From Nitrosomonadales bacterium (GTDB lineage: Bacteria; Pseudomonadota; Gammaproteobacteria; Burkholderiales; Gallionellaceae), in the NCBI GenBank assembly GCA_023259065.1, contig JAHFQY010000001.1, positions 18,616-82,615 of the forward strand: a DNA stretch of 64,000 bases, read 5' to 3'. Numbering within the stretch: position 1 is the stretch's first letter; each line of letters starts with the position of its first letter. Under the pieces are notes generated by a model, which made no database searches, was not told where the DNA came from, and was given only the letters and a program-made list of their open reading frames with translations. Both the position numbers and the translations under genes were made by a program. This document shows, in pieces, positions 43,285 through 53,014 of this stretch.

Positions 43285-44424
43285 ATGCTGACATTTGATG
43301 ATGAAGTAACGACAGGCACGGCAGCCGGGATGCAGATGCCTGCAATGGGGCTGGGCGTTCAGCCGAAAGTGGAGACTCAGGGCTATACCATAGCTTCCAA
43401 GGATAACGGGCGCATCCGTGTGGAAGACAAGCGCATCATCAACTGCAAGGCTGATGTGAACCAGCTGGTGCCGTTCAAGTACAAATGGGCGTGGGAAAAA
43501 TATCTGGCAGGCTGCGCCAACCACTGGATGCCGCAGGAAGTAAACATGACGGCGGATATTGCCCTGTGGAAGAACCCCAATGGTTTGACTGCGGACGAGC
43601 GTTTGTTGGTGAAGCGCAACCTGGGTTTTTTCAGCACGGCGGATAGCCTGGCTGCCAACAATATCGTGCTGGGCACCTACCGCCACATTACCAATCCGGA
43701 ATGCCGCCAGTACCTGTTGCGCCAGGCCTTTGAAGAGGCGATACACACGCACGCCTATCAGTACATCGTGGAAAGCATAGGGTTGGACGAGGGCGAGATT
43801 TTCAACATGTACCACGAGGTGCCGAGTATCCGTGACAAGGACGAGTTCCTGTTGCCGTTCATTGACACCCTGACCAATCCGGACTTCAAAACCGGCACCC
43901 CGGAGGCCGACCAGAAGCTGCTCAAGAGCCTGATCGTGTTTGCCTGCATCATGGAAGGCCTGTTCTTCTATGTCGGCTTTGTGCAAATCCTTGCCCTGGG
44001 GCGCCAGAACAAAATGACTGGCGCGGCCGAGCAGTACCAGTACATTCTGCGCGACGAGTCCATGCACCTGAATTTCGGTGTGGACCTGATCAACCAGATC
44101 AAGCTGGAGAACCCGCATTTGTGGACTCCCGAGTTCCGCGAGGAAATTCGTGGCCTGATCCAGAAGGGGGTGGAGCTGGAGTATCGCTATGCGGAGGACA
44201 CCATGCCGCGCGGCATTCTGGGCTTGAATGCCGGAATGTTCAAAGAGTACCTGCGTTTCATTGCCAACCGCCGCTGCCAGCAAATAGGCGTGGATGTGCT
44301 GTACCAGGGGGCAAGCAACCCCTTCCCGTGGATGGCTGAAATGATAGATCTGAAAAAAGAAAAGAACTTCTTCGAAACCCGTGTAACGGAGTACCAGACG
44401 GGTGGCGCCCTATCCTGGGATTGA
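43285..44424 (+). CDS. nrdB: Class Ia ribonucleoside-diphosphate reductase, beta subunit
   Basis: A 379-residue di-iron radical subunit. Metal and radical residues are conserved: Asp in [10 protein letters not shown], the block [11 protein letters not shown] with Glu, His and the radical Tyr in the E. coli spacing (E-x2-H-x3-Y), and ESMHLNF with the last Glu and His. ATG 43285 follows GAGGGAGCGTT; a TTG at 43264 is unlikely. The presence of the radical tyrosine marks it as class Ia rather than the Tyr-lacking Ic type. Confidence 0.96.
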   Translation: MLTFDDEVTTGTAAGMQMPAMGLGVQPKVETQGYTIASKDNGRIRVEDKRIINCKADVNQLVPFKYKWAWEKYLAGCANHWMPQEVNMTADIALWKNPNGLTADERLLVKRNLGFFSTADSLAANNIVLGTYRHITNPECRQYLLRQAFEEAIHTHAYQYIVESIGLDEGEIFNMYHEVPSIRDKDEFLLPFIDTLTNPDFKTGTPEADQKLLKSLIVFACIMEGLFFYVGFVQILALGRQNKMTGAAEQYQYILRDESMHLNFGVDLINQIKLENPHLWTPEFREEIRGLIQKGVELEYRYAEDTMPRGILGLNAGMFKEYLRFIANRRCQQIGVDVLYQGASNPFPWMAEMIDLKKEKNFFETRVTEYQTGGALSWD

Positions 44425-44690
44425 ATTTTTTGATCTGTATTGCCGGGTGACTTGTTGGTGAGAAAAACGAATCCAATGGACACAGCGACAATCGCCAATT
44501 TATAAAAAAAAGCTATTTGTCAATAAAAAAATAGAATTTTTTTAAATTGTGTGATAAGTTACTGACTATAAATGGTTGCCAAGGGGGTGTTTCTTGGCCA
44601 AAAACGTTCGGCAAACCGCTTTGCGGGGTGTCGGGTGTGTGTAGTAGTTGTTCGTGTGTTTCGTTAACTTTTCCATCTGAGGAGGTTGAA

Positions 44691-45176
44691 ATGGCAGCAG
44701 TGAAGAAAGCTAAACCAGCAGCAAAGAAGGCGGTAGCCAAGAAGCCGGCCGCTAAAAAAGTAGCAGCCAAAAAGCCGGCAGCCAAGAAGGCCGTTGCAGC
44801 TAAAAAGCCAGCCGCTAAAAAAGTAGCAGCCAAAAAGCCGGCAGCCAAGAAGGCCGTTGCAGCTAAGAAGCCAGCCGCTAAAAAAGTAGCAGCCAAAAAG
44901 CCAGCAGCCAAGAAAGCCGTTGCAGCTAAAAAGCCAGCCGCTAAAAAAGTAGCAGCCAAAAAGCCGGCAGCCAAGAAAGCCGTTGCAGCTAAGAAGCCAG
45001 CCGCTAAAAAAGTAGCAGCCAAGAAGCCAGCAGCCAAGAAGGCCGTTGCCAAGAAGCCGGTAGCAGCTCCAGCCGCGGCTCCAGCAGCAACACCACTGGC
45101 TCCTTCTGCTCAGGCACCTGTGCGTCCAGCTGCAACATGGCCGTTCCCTACGCTAGGTATTGGCAAGCCTAATTGA
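44691..45176 (+). CDS. Histone H1-like, lysine/alanine/proline-rich DNA-binding protein
   Basis: A 161-residue, extremely basic protein. After MAAVKKAKPAAKKAVA it consists of about four and a half copies of a 20-residue unit based on KPAAKKVAAKKPAAKKAVAA, ending in an alanine/proline-rich tail. It resembles the C-terminal tail of eukaryotic H1 and the bacterial HU/Hc1/AlgP-like tails, so it probably binds and compacts DNA or RNA. GAGGAGGTTGAA gives a strong start. The 265 bp upstream is AT-rich. Its own terminator follows. Repeat number may vary between strains. Confidence 0.88.
   Translation: MAAVKKAKPAAKKAVAKKPAAKKVAAKKPAAKKAVAAKKPAAKKVAAKKPAAKKAVAAKKPAAKKVAAKKPAAKKAVAAKKPAAKKVAAKKPAAKKAVAAKKPAAKKVAAKKPAAKKAVAKKPVAAPAAAPAATPLAPSAQAPVRPAATWPFPTLGIGKPN
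44747..45055 (+). repeat. 60-bp tandem coding repeats in the histone-like gene
   Basis: The 20-codon unit is repeated at nucleotide level with only scattered synonymous changes (for example AAA/AAG). Such identity suggests recent expansion or gene conversion rather than selection on protein sequence alone. Confidence 0.88.
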
Positions 45177-45251
45177 TGGGCCGGGGTGCTGTGGAAGTAG
45201 CCCCTGATGTTTGTTGCTAGGGGCTGCCCACGGTTGAACCAGTGCATCGAC

Positions 45252-45280
45252 AGGCGTGCCCGTTTGTGCGCGCCTTTTTT
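45252..45280 (+). terminator. Terminator of the histone-like gene
   Basis: An 8-bp stem, AGGCGTGC with GCGCGCCT (one G-T pair), has an 8-nt loop and a run of six T. It lies 75 bp after the stop codon. Confidence 0.82.
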
Positions 45281-45387
45281 ACGCCATATGCGCTTCGGTG
45301 GGTGTTGACCGCTGAACGACTGGCTATTGGTCGGTGTGATGGCTAGCTCTGATCACCTGGTCAGTATTGGAATTCCATGCATTACGG

Positions 45388-45966
45388 TTAAGCCGTAGTG
45401 TTATTGACTGTCACTTTGTATAAGGTGATGGGTGCTGCACTGTTCTTGTCAAACGCTATACCTGCTTCAACACCTGCAAGTGCTATTTCCTCTGCGCTGT
45501 CATAGCGGGAATAGGCGTGTTGCATCGCACCAAGGGCAAATTCATGCCCGGATCCTATCGCCCAGAATTGGGTGTACTCGAATACTTCCCGCATGGAGTA
45601 AATGCCATACAGGCCGCTTGAGTTGGCAATCAGGGCGGTAATCTGGCTGGATTCATACGGGTCATCCTCGTCTTCCTTCGGGTTGAGGAAGCACTCCTCT
45701 TTCAGCACGGGGTGCAGTTTGCGGAAGGTTTCAAAAATTGCCGCCTTGCTGTTAAGCTGCAAATCGGGTGTCTTGCTCAGCAGGCTGGCGAGTACCAGAT
45801 GATGCGCGGCGCTGCCGCATACTCCTATATGGCTGTTGGCGAGATGAAGTATCTTGTCGTGTGAGCTGTCCATGGAAGCTGGCAGCCGTGTATTGCCGAA
45901 TGTGGTGAGTGTGTCGGCGGCGATTGCGATAACGCCGTTCTTTTTTACAGCGACGATGGTGGTCAT
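45388..45966 (-). CDS. Proteasome-like Ntn peptidase, probable betaproteobacterial proteasome homologue (BPH)
   Basis: A 192-residue protein of the proteasome beta/HslV fold. It begins MTTIVAVKKNGVIAIAADTLT, so removal of Met1 exposes Thr2 as N-terminal nucleophile; the following Asp and Lys (D18, K33-like region) and GVCGSAAHH match the fold. It is longer than HslV (about 175) and shorter than Anbu (about 240), and no hslU lies beside it. These points favour BPH, a self-compartmentalising peptidase known from a few betaproteobacteria. No signal peptide. It stands alone between the histone-like gene and pabB. Confidence 0.75.
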   Translation of the reverse strand: MTTIVAVKKNGVIAIAADTLTTFGNTRLPASMDSSHDKILHLANSHIGVCGSAAHHLVLASLLSKTPDLQLNSKAAIFETFRKLHPVLKEECFLNPKEDEDDPYESSQITALIANSSGLYGIYSMREVFEYTQFWAIGSGHEFALGAMQHAYSRYDSAEEIALAGVEAGIAFDKNSAAPITLYKVTVNNTTA

Positions 45967-46006
45967 GATTTTCTACCCGGTTTGGTTTTGAGGGATTTTA
46001 ACACCG

Positions 46007-47368
46007 ATGTTTTATAGCGCCGCTCTTCCATATTGCAAAGATGCAACTGCTTACTATGCTGCCATTGCCGACCTGCCATGGTCGGTGTGGCTGGATAGCG
46101 GTGGCCGTGGGCGTTATGACATTATTTCAGCGCAGCCGGTGGAGACGCTGACAAGCCGGGGCGGGGAAACGATAGTCAGCAATGCGGAGGGAAAACGCAG
46201 CTACACGCAGGATGCATTCAGCCTCCTGCGTGAGCGATTGGGTGCTCCTGTTGAAGCCATGCCTGACATTCCTTTTGCCGGAGGGGTGCTGGGCTATTGG
46301 GGTTATGACCTGGCCCGCAGCCTGACGGTGCTGCCCGATATCGCACAGGGTGCCGAGCGGCTCCCGGATATGGCAATAGGCATTTACGACTGGGCGCTGG
46401 TGCTGGATCACCAGCAGCAATCGGCACACCTGGTTTCACGCCAACGCAAGCCGGTGACCGCTCACATCCTGCCGCAGATTCTGGTGCGCTTGCAGGCTGC
46501 AACCACACCACAAAGGCAGCCGTTCCGTGTGCATGGCAGGATTACTTCAAATTTTAGCCGCGACAGCTACCGCCTGGCGTTTGCGAATATACAGGCATAT
46601 TTGCGCTCTGGTGACTGTTACCAGATCAATCTGGCACAACGGTTTACTGCACAAGCCAGCGGCGATGCATTCGCGGCTTACTGCACACTGCGTGAGCTTA
46701 ACCCGGCGCCGTTTTCAGCTTACCTTGATTTTCCCGAGGCCCAAATTCTATGCGCCTCCCCGGAGCGTTTCCTGCAGGTAAGGGATGGGCGGGTGGAAAC
46801 CAAGCCCATCAAAGGGACGCGGCCGCGCCTGGCCGATGCAGCGGCAGATGACCGGATGCGGCAGGATTTGCTCGGTAATCCCAAGGACAGGGCGGAGAAT
46901 CTGATGATAGTCGACCTGTTGCGCAACGACCTGAGCAAGAGCTGTGCGCAGGGCTCGGTCAAGACGCCCAGTCTGTTCGAGATAGAAAGTTACGCCACGG
47001 TGCATCATCTGGTCAGCACCGTGGTGGGCGAGCTGGCGGCGGGGCGCGATGCGCTGTCCCTGCTGCGCGATTGCTTTCCCGGCGGCTCGGTGACAGGTGC
47101 GCCCAAACAGCGTGCGATGGAAATCATCGAGGAACTTGAGCCGCATCGGCGCGGCGTATATTGCGGCGCCATTGGGTATGTGGGATTTGACGGCAACATG
47201 GACACAAATATCGTTATCCGCACTTTGGTGTACGCGGATGGGGAGATCAGGTGCTGGGCCGGCGGCGGCATCGTGGCGGATTCGCAAGAACAGGCCGAGT
47301 ACCAGGAAACGCTGGACAAGGCGGAAGCCATGCTGGAGTTGTTACGACGTTATGGCGGTGTGTGCTAA
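46007..47368 (+). CDS. pabB: Aminodeoxychorismate synthase component I
   Basis: A 453-residue chorismate-binding enzyme that forms 4-amino-4-deoxychorismate for folate synthesis. The PIKGT motif with K269 identifies PabB: anthranilate synthases have alanine there, and this lysine is the PabB nucleophile. GGSVTGAPKQRAMEIIEELEP and RGVYCGAIGYV are typical of the C-terminal domain. It is divergent from the proteasome-like gene with a 40-bp gap. The PabA glutaminase and PabC are not in the window. Confidence 0.93.
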   Translation: MFYSAALPYCKDATAYYAAIADLPWSVWLDSGGRGRYDIISAQPVETLTSRGGETIVSNAEGKRSYTQDAFSLLRERLGAPVEAMPDIPFAGGVLGYWGYDLARSLTVLPDIAQGAERLPDMAIGIYDWALVLDHQQQSAHLVSRQRKPVTAHILPQILVRLQAATTPQRQPFRVHGRITSNFSRDSYRLAFANIQAYLRSGDCYQINLAQRFTAQASGDAFAAYCTLRELNPAPFSAYLDFPEAQILCASPERFLQVRDGRVETKPIKGTRPRLADAAADDRMRQDLLGNPKDRAENLMIVDLLRNDLSKSCAQGSVKTPSLFEIESYATVHHLVSTVVGELAAGRDALSLLRDCFPGGSVTGAPKQRAMEIIEELEPHRRGVYCGAIGYVGFDGNMDTNIVIRTLVYADGEIRCWAGGGIVADSQEQAEYQETLDKAEAMLELLRRYGGVC

Positions 47369-47386
47369 AAACAGGAAAGCAATTTA

Positions 47387-47496
47387 ATCCGCAGATTACG
47401 CAGATTGCCCCTGAGGGGCCCAAGTACCCCTGTTCGGCGGGCGCAGTTTGCTTGTGCAGCTGGTTTACTCTGCGTAAATCTGTTTAATCTGTGGAC
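47387..47496. repeat. Dispersed palindromic element, copy 4 (degenerate)
   Basis: The left end at 47387-47406 matches the consensus; the right end (47477-47496) has changes such as AATCTGTTTAATCTGTGG. Its interior differs from other copies and is GC-rich, suggesting an older or rearranged copy. It lies between pabB and the pirin gene. Confidence 0.7.
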
Positions 47497-47529
47497 AACA
47501 GCAGTTTTGTTCTATTCAGGAGACGCAAC

Positions 47530-48228
47530 ATGATTACCTTGCGCAAGGCATCAGAGCGCGGCTACGCCAATCACGGCTGGCTGGAAAGCTGGCACAGTTT
47601 TTCCTTTGCCGATTACCATGATCCGGCGCATGTGCACTTTGGCAGCCTGCGCGTCATCAACGACGATACGGTGCAGGCAGGATACGGTTTCCCGACGCAC
47701 GGCCACCGCGACATGGAGATACTCAGCTATGTGCTGAGCGGCACGCTGGAGCACAAGGACAGCATGGGCAACGGCACGCAGATGCGTTATGGCGAGGTGC
47801 AGCTGATGTGCGCGGGAACAGGTGTGCAGCACAGCGAGTTCAATCCCTCGCATGAAGAAGCAACACATTTCCTGCAGATATGGATCATGCCAGGGCAGCA
47901 GGGATTGGCGCCGGGATATCAGCAAAAAAGCTTCACGGTGGAAGAAAAGCAGGGGCGCTGGTGCTTGCTGATTTCACCGGATGCGGCAGAGGGTTCATTG
48001 CTGCTGCATCAGGATGCCCGCGTCTATGCCACGATCTTAAAAGCACGGGAGAGTTTGGGCTACGCACTGCAAAGCGGGCGCAAGGCCTATCTGCATGTGG
48101 TGCGCGGAAGTGTGACCGTGGCTGGAGAGCGCTTGCAGGCAGGCGATGCGGTAATGGTGAACAATGAGACCGGGCTGCAGGTGCGGGCAGAAGAGGGTGC
48201 GGAATTACTGCTGTTTGACCTGGGTTAA
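47530..48228 (+). CDS. Pirin family protein
   Basis: About 232 residues with two cupin barrels. The N-terminal metal site is present: H-x-H-x3-E in THGHRDMEI and the later GTGVQHSE. Some bacterial pirins have quercetinase activity and others control enzymes through protein contacts; the role here is open. ATG 47530 follows AGGAGACGCAAC. Its 3' end overlaps the convergent spoT gene by 24 bp. Confidence 0.9.
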   Translation: MITLRKASERGYANHGWLESWHSFSFADYHDPAHVHFGSLRVINDDTVQAGYGFPTHGHRDMEILSYVLSGTLEHKDSMGNGTQMRYGEVQLMCAGTGVQHSEFNPSHEEATHFLQIWIMPGQQGLAPGYQQKSFTVEEKQGRWCLLISPDAAEGSLLLHQDARVYATILKARESLGYALQSGRKAYLHVVRGSVTVAGERLQAGDAVMVNNETGLQVRAEEGAELLLFDLG

Positions 48229-50346
48229 CGGCATGCTGCCTTTCATGCGCGTGATGCGCACCACTTCGGGTATCTGGCGTAGAGCTCTGAGCACCTGCGC
48301 CATATGCAGGCGATTATTGACTTGCAGACAGAAGTACAGCGTGGTGTAGTCGCCCTCGTTGCTGAATTGGGCATTCTCGATATTGGAGCCGGCATCGGCA
48401 ATCGCCGATGCCACCTTTGCCAGCACACCGCGCTGGTTGGCGACGATGAGCTTGATGCTGACATCAAACAGCTTGTTGATATTCTTGTCCCACGCCACAT
48501 CCAGCCATTCGTCCGCGCCTGCACGGCCTTTGCGCAAGACAGGGCAGTCGTGAGTGTGCACTACCAGTCCCTGCCCGCTCTTCAGCACGCCGATAATGGG
48601 GTCGCCCGGAATCGGGCGGCAGCACTTGGCAAATTGCACGGCGGTTCCCTCGGTGCCGAGTATGGTGATGACATTGTTGGCGCCACTGACATGCGCAGTG
48701 TTTTCGTCACCCACGCGTGCCAGTTTGCGCGCGATCACCATATTGAGGCTGCGCCCCAGGCCTATATCGGCAAAAACTTCCTGGCGTGATTTGGCGCCGG
48801 TTTCCTTGAGCAGCTTGTCCCAGTGTGCATCATCCATCTCCGAGAGTTTTAAGCCTAGGGAGCCGAGTGCCTGATTGAGCAGGCGTTCGCCCAACGCCGC
48901 GGATTCGTCCAGGTGCAGGGTTCTCAGCGCGTAGCGTATCTGGCTGCGCGCCTTGCTGGTCACCACATAACTGAGCCAGGAGGGATTGGGGTGGGCGTGC
49001 GGCGCGGTAATGATTTCCACGCGGTCGCCATTTTTCAGCTCGGTGCGCAGGGGCACCAGTTCGAAATTGACCTTGGACGCCACACAGCGGTTGCCGATGT
49101 CGGTGTGCACGCTGTAGGCAAAATCAACCGCGGTGGCCCCGCGCGGCAGGGACAGGATTTTCCCCTGCGGCGTGAATACATAAACTTCGTCCGGAAACAG
49201 GTCAATCTTCAGGTGCTCCAGAAACTCCACCGAGTTGCCGCTTTGGCTCAGGCTTTCCAGCAGGCTTTGCAGCCATTGGTGGGTTTTGACATGCAGCTCG
49301 TTGATGGGCGCGTCCGCCGTCTTGTACAGCCAGTGCGAGGCAACGCCGGCTTCCGCAATCCGGTCCATTTCCACCGTGCGTATCTGCACCTCGATCGGTG
49401 TGCCAAAGGGGCCGAACAGGGTGGTATGCAATGACTGGTAACCGTTGGCCTTGGGAATGGCGATGTAATCCTTGAACTTGCCCGGGAAGGGCTTGTACAG
49501 GGCGTGCAGCGCGCCCAGCGCCACATAGCAGGCCGGCACATCATCCACCAGCACGCGGAAACCATAGATATCCAGCACCTCGGAAAATGCCAGCGACTTG
49601 GCCTGCATCTTCTGGTAAATGCCATACAGGTGCTTTTCGCGCCCGCGCACTTCGGCGTGAATCTTGAACTCTTCAAGGCGGTGGCGGATGGCATCCAGGA
49701 TTTTTCCCACCACCTCGCGCCGGTTGCCGCGCGCCACCTTGAGCGCCTTGGACAGCACCGAGTGGCGGTTGGGGTGCAGGTGCATAAAGCTCAAGTCCTG
49801 CAGCTCGTGGTATATCTCGTTCAGCCCCAAGCGATTGGCGATGGGTGCGTAAATCTCCATGGTTTCGCGGGCAATGCGTTCGCATTTTTCGCGCGACATC
49901 GCATCCAGCGTGCGCATGTTGTGCAGGCGGTCCGACAGCTTGATCAGGATCACGCGCACATCGCGCGCCATCGCCATCAGCATCTTGCGGAAGTTTTCCG
50001 CCTGCGCATCCTCGCGTGTTTCAAACTGCAGCTTGTCCAGCTTGCTCAGGCCGTCCACCAGCTCGGCAACCGGTTTGCCAAACTGCGCGGCGACATCGTC
50101 GGTGCTGACATCGGTGTCCTCGATGACGTCGTGCAACAGTGCCGCGATAATGGCCTGGGTATCCAGATGCAGGGCGGTAAGGATGCGGGCTACGGCGATG
50201 GGGTGGGAAACGTAAGCATCACCGGACTGGCGCAGTTGACCATGGTGTGCTGCTTTGCTGAATGCGACGGCGCGCTGGATGTTTTCAACATCCTCGGGTT
50301 TCAGGTAGGCTGAAACTTCCTGTAGCAGCGCCTCGGCATCGGACAT
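48205..50346 (-). CDS. spoT: Bifunctional (p)ppGpp synthetase/hydrolase (SpoT/Rel)
   Basis: A 713-residue stringent-response enzyme. The hydrolase HD domain is intact (H48 in YVSHPI, H72-D73 and E76-D77 in LLHDVIEDTD), so this is the bifunctional type. The synthetase domain shows GREKHLYGIYQKM and YQSLHTT, followed by TGS and C-terminal ACT domains. It is last in the run yicC, gmk, rpoZ, spoT. Omega binds the same alarmone on RNA polymerase, which makes the rpoZ linkage meaningful. Confidence 0.95.
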   Translation of the reverse strand: MSDAEALLQEVSAYLKPEDVENIQRAVAFSKAAHHGQLRQSGDAYVSHPIAVARILTALHLDTQAIIAALLHDVIEDTDVSTDDVAAQFGKPVAELVDGLSKLDKLQFETREDAQAENFRKMLMAMARDVRVILIKLSDRLHNMRTLDAMSREKCERIARETMEIYAPIANRLGLNEIYHELQDLSFMHLHPNRHSVLSKALKVARGNRREVVGKILDAIRHRLEEFKIHAEVRGREKHLYGIYQKMQAKSLAFSEVLDIYGFRVLVDDVPACYVALGALHALYKPFPGKFKDYIAIPKANGYQSLHTTLFGPFGTPIEVQIRTVEMDRIAEAGVASHWLYKTADAPINELHVKTHQWLQSLLESLSQSGNSVEFLEHLKIDLFPDEVYVFTPQGKILSLPRGATAVDFAYSVHTDIGNRCVASKVNFELVPLRTELKNGDRVEIITAPHAHPNPSWLSYVVTSKARSQIRYALRTLHLDESAALGERLLNQALGSLGLKLSEMDDAHWDKLLKETGAKSRQEVFADIGLGRSLNMVIARKLARVGDENTAHVSGANNVITILGTEGTAVQFAKCCRPIPGDPIIGVLKSGQGLVVHTHDCPVLRKGRAGADEWLDVAWDKNINKLFDVSIKLIVANQRGVLAKVASAIADAGSNIENAQFSNEGDYTTLYFCLQVNNRLHMAQVLRALRQIPEVVRITRMKGSMPLTQVKQQ

Positions 50347-50391
50347 GAAAAGTCGGGAATGAACAGATTCAAGACTGTAAAGCCTGAAAGA

Positions 50392-50598
50392 TCAGGCCAT
50401 GCCGCGGTTGAGCATTTCCAGGCCGACCTTGCCTTCGCTGATTTCGCGCAGGGCGATCACGGTGGGCTTGTCATTGCTCTCGTCCACCAGGTAGCCGGCG
50501 CCATTGGCCAGCTGACGGGCGCGGTAAGCGGCGGCCAGAGTCAGTTCAAAACGGTTGGGGATGTGTTTCATGCAGTCTTCAACGGTAATGCGGGCCAT
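50392..50598 (-). CDS. rpoZ: RNA polymerase omega subunit
   Basis: A 68-residue omega subunit. The N-terminal [28 protein letters not shown] is diagnostic and includes the residues that contact beta' and ppGpp. It starts 3 bp after gmk and sits 45 bp before spoT. Confidence 0.96.
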   Translation of the reverse strand: MARITVEDCMKHIPNRFELTLAAAYRARQLANGAGYLVDESNDKPTVIALREISEGKVGLEMLNRGMA

Positions 50599-50600
50599 GA

Positions 50601-51218
50601 TTACTCCTGTTTCTGTAATTGATTGATTAAATTTGCCTGGCGTACGAGTTGCCGATCGCGACGCAATCCGGCGGCGACGACGACGGCATTGAGTTGTTGC
50701 AGAGCCTCGTCCAGCTTGTCGTTAATAATAACATAGTCAAACTCGGCGGCATGGGCGATGTCCTCCTGCGCGGCCTGCAGGCGGCGGGTGATCACCTCCT
50801 GGCTATCCTGGCCGCGTCCCTTGAGACGGGTTTCCAGCGCTTGCAGGGAGGGCGGCAGTATGAAAATCGGGATGCACAGCGGGAACTTGTTGCGCACCTG
50901 GGCGGCGCCCTGCCAATCTATTTCCAGCAGGATGTCGCGGCCGCTTTGCAGCTCCTTGTTCAGCCAGGATTGTGATGTGCCGTAAAGATTGCCGTACACC
51001 TCCGCGCTTTCCAGGAAGTCGCCATGCTGGATCATGCCCAGAAAGGCTTCACGGCTGACAAAGTGGTAGTCCTTGCCGTGTACCTCGCCGGGGCGCGGTG
51101 CGCGCGAGGTGTAGGACACGGACAAGTCGATATTTTTATTGATCTCCAGCAGCGCCTTGATCAGGCTGGTCTTGCCGGCGCCCGAGGGGGCGCTTACGAT
51201 AAACAGGTTTCCGCTCAT
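50601..51218 (-). CDS. gmk: Guanylate kinase
   Basis: A 205-residue kinase that converts GMP to GDP. The P-loop APSGAGKTS is at residues 9-17, followed by [12 protein letters not shown] in the GMP-binding region and IFILPPS. It follows yicC by 4 bp. Gmk is also a target of ppGpp inhibition in many bacteria, in line with the spoT operon. Confidence 0.97.
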   Translation of the reverse strand: MSGNLFIVSAPSGAGKTSLIKALLEINKNIDLSVSYTSRAPRPGEVHGKDYHFVSREAFLGMIQHGDFLESAEVYGNLYGTSQSWLNKELQSGRDILLEIDWQGAAQVRNKFPLCIPIFILPPSLQALETRLKGRGQDSQEVITRRLQAAQEDIAHAAEFDYVIINDKLDEALQQLNAVVVAAGLRRDRQLVRQANLINQLQKQE

Positions 51219-51222
51219 GTCA

Positions 51223-52089
51223 TTACTCCAGGTTTTGAATTTGTTCGCGCATTTGTTCGATCAGGATTTTCATTTCCATGGAGGCGCGCGAGACTTCGGC
51301 ATCCACGGATTTTGAGCCCAGTGTGTTGGCTTCGCGGTGCAACTCCTGCATCAGGAAATCCAGGCGCTTGCCCACGGCGCCGCCCTTGTCCAGCACGCGC
51401 TCCATCTCGACGAGGTGGGTGTGCAGGCGGGACAGCTCTTCATCCACATCGATCTTGCTGGCAAACAGGGAAATTTCCTGGTGCAGGCGCTCGGCGTCAG
51501 CGTTGCCCAGGATCTCTTGCAAGCGTGCCTGCAGTTTTAGTTCATAAGCCTTGATGGCGGCGGGAATACGCGGTGCAACCGCAGTGCGTAATGCGTTGAT
51601 TTGCGCGATGCGCTGCAGCAAAAAGTCCTTCAGTTTGGCGCCTTCGCGTTCCCGCGATGCGGAGAAGTCGTGCAGTGCCTGCTGCAACAGGCACTGCACG
51701 CTGGTGCGCAGGGTGTCGGCGCTCAGGCTGTCGCTCTCCAGTATGCCGTTCCAGCGCAATACGTCGGCCACGCTCAGCTCCCTGGCATTGGGCATGACGG
51801 CGCTGACTTCGCTGCTCCACTGTGCCAGCTGTTGCAACAAAGGCTGGTTGATGCTGGCGGGCTTGCTGACAGAGGCGCGCGCGGCAATGCCGATGCGGCA
51901 TTCCACTTTGCCGCGGCTCACCGCGGCGGCAATGGCTACACGCAGCGCTTGCTCCAGCCCGCGCAACTCGTCGGGGAGGCGCAGCTGCAAATCCAGGTAG
52001 CGCGAGTTGACTGCGCGAACCTCCAGCGTCAGCGAGCCGGCATCCAGTTCCGCTGTGGCAGCTGCAAAGCCGGTCATGCTGTAAATCAT
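51223..52089 (-). CDS. yicC: YicC/YloC-family endoribonuclease
   Basis: A 288-residue protein of the YicC family, a recently defined endoribonuclease group. It opens with MIYSMTGFAAA and ends with the conserved ELHREANTLGSKSVDAEVS and EQMREQIQNLE, typical of the C-terminal DUF1732 domain. First gene of the gmk-rpoZ-spoT operon, divergent from the PP2C gene with 130 bp between. Confidence 0.94.
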   Translation of the reverse strand: MIYSMTGFAAATAELDAGSLTLEVRAVNSRYLDLQLRLPDELRGLEQALRVAIAAAVSRGKVECRIGIAARASVSKPASINQPLLQQLAQWSSEVSAVMPNARELSVADVLRWNGILESDSLSADTLRTSVQCLLQQALHDFSASREREGAKLKDFLLQRIAQINALRTAVAPRIPAAIKAYELKLQARLQEILGNADAERLHQEISLFASKIDVDEELSRLHTHLVEMERVLDKGGAVGKRLDFLMQELHREANTLGSKSVDAEVSRASMEMKILIEQMREQIQNLE

Positions 52090-52219
52090 CGCGTTCTCCG
52101 AAACGGGTGGGGGAAATAAATCTGGGCTGAACCGGCTGCATTATATTACGATAACGCTTAACCCCTGATTTCAGTATGAACATTTTGACCAAGGCCGCCA
52201 AAACCATTCCAGACTCCAG

Positions 52220-53014
52220 ATGAATTTTGCTGTTTACCAAGCTACCTACCAAGGGGGGCGCAAATATAACCAGGACCGTGTGGCTTACGCCTACACGGAC
52301 CAGGCCTTATTGCTGGTACTGGCTGACGGCATGGGGGGGCATTCCCATGGCGAGCTGGCGGCACAGATCACGATACAGACTTACATGCAGGCGTTTTCCG
52401 TGGCGGCCAAGCCGCGCATACAAAACCCTGAAGGGTTTCTGGGTAGAATCATGCGCCATGCGCATCAAACCATAGGCCAGTTTGCCATAGACCAGGGCTT
52501 GAGCGGCAATCCGGGCACCACCTGTGTGGCGGCGCTGGTGCAGGACGGCCAGGTGTGCTGGGCGCATGCGGGCGACTCGCGCTTTTACCTGTTGCGCGAT
52601 GCTGCCGTGGCCGCGGTGACAACCGATCACTCGGTGGTGCAACAGTGGGCGGACTGGGGTCTGATTACCCATGAGGAAATGCGGACGCACCCGGATCGCA
52701 ACAAGATCACCAACTGCCTGGGTGGTTCGGATGAGCAGTTCTTTGTGGAGACGGTGCCGGAAATTCCCCTGATGCAGGGGGATGTCCTGTTGTTGTGCAG
52801 CGACGGCCTGTGGGGGCCGTTGTCTGAGGACGAAATTGCCAAGGCGCTGGATTCCGCGCCTTTGCACACAGGGCTTGAGCAGCTGATGGGGCTGGCCCTG
52901 TTTCGCGAAAATGTCAGCGCCGACAACACCACTGCCGTGGTGGCGCGCTGGGGGGCTGCCGAGCAGGATCACAGCGTGACGGAACCTTTCTTTGGCGTGC
53001 TCGACGAGCGCTGA
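52220..53014 (+). CDS. PP2C-family protein serine/threonine phosphatase
   Basis: A 264-residue metal-dependent phosphatase. Metal-binding motifs are visible: NQDR (17-20), ADGMGGHSHGE (35-45), GTTCVAAL, HAGDSRFYLLR, SDGLWG and DNTT near the end. No regulatory domain or partner kinase gene is next to it. Bacterial PP2C enzymes oppose Hanks-type kinases, often in secretion or stress signalling. A 140-bp MITE-like element begins at the base after its stop codon. Confidence 0.92.
   Translation: MNFAVYQATYQGGRKYNQDRVAYAYTDQALLLVLADGMGGHSHGELAAQITIQTYMQAFSVAAKPRIQNPEGFLGRIMRHAHQTIGQFAIDQGLSGNPGTTCVAALVQDGQVCWAHAGDSRFYLLRDAAVAAVTTDHSVVQQWADWGLITHEEMRTHPDRNKITNCLGGSDEQFFVETVPEIPLMQGDVLLLCSDGLWGPLSEDEIAKALDSAPLHTGLEQLMGLALFRENVSADNTTAVVARWGAAEQDHSVTEPFFGVLDER

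Noticed and set aside
44513..45052. Minus-strand frame of 179 codons with an AAGFLA-type hydrophobic repeat
   Set aside because: It is the antisense reading of the lysine/alanine repeat gene, which has the strong ribosome site and terminator.
44747..45055. Regular repeats that could be mistaken for a CRISPR array
   Set aside because: The repeats are contiguous 60-bp coding units without unique spacers, and no cas genes are nearby.
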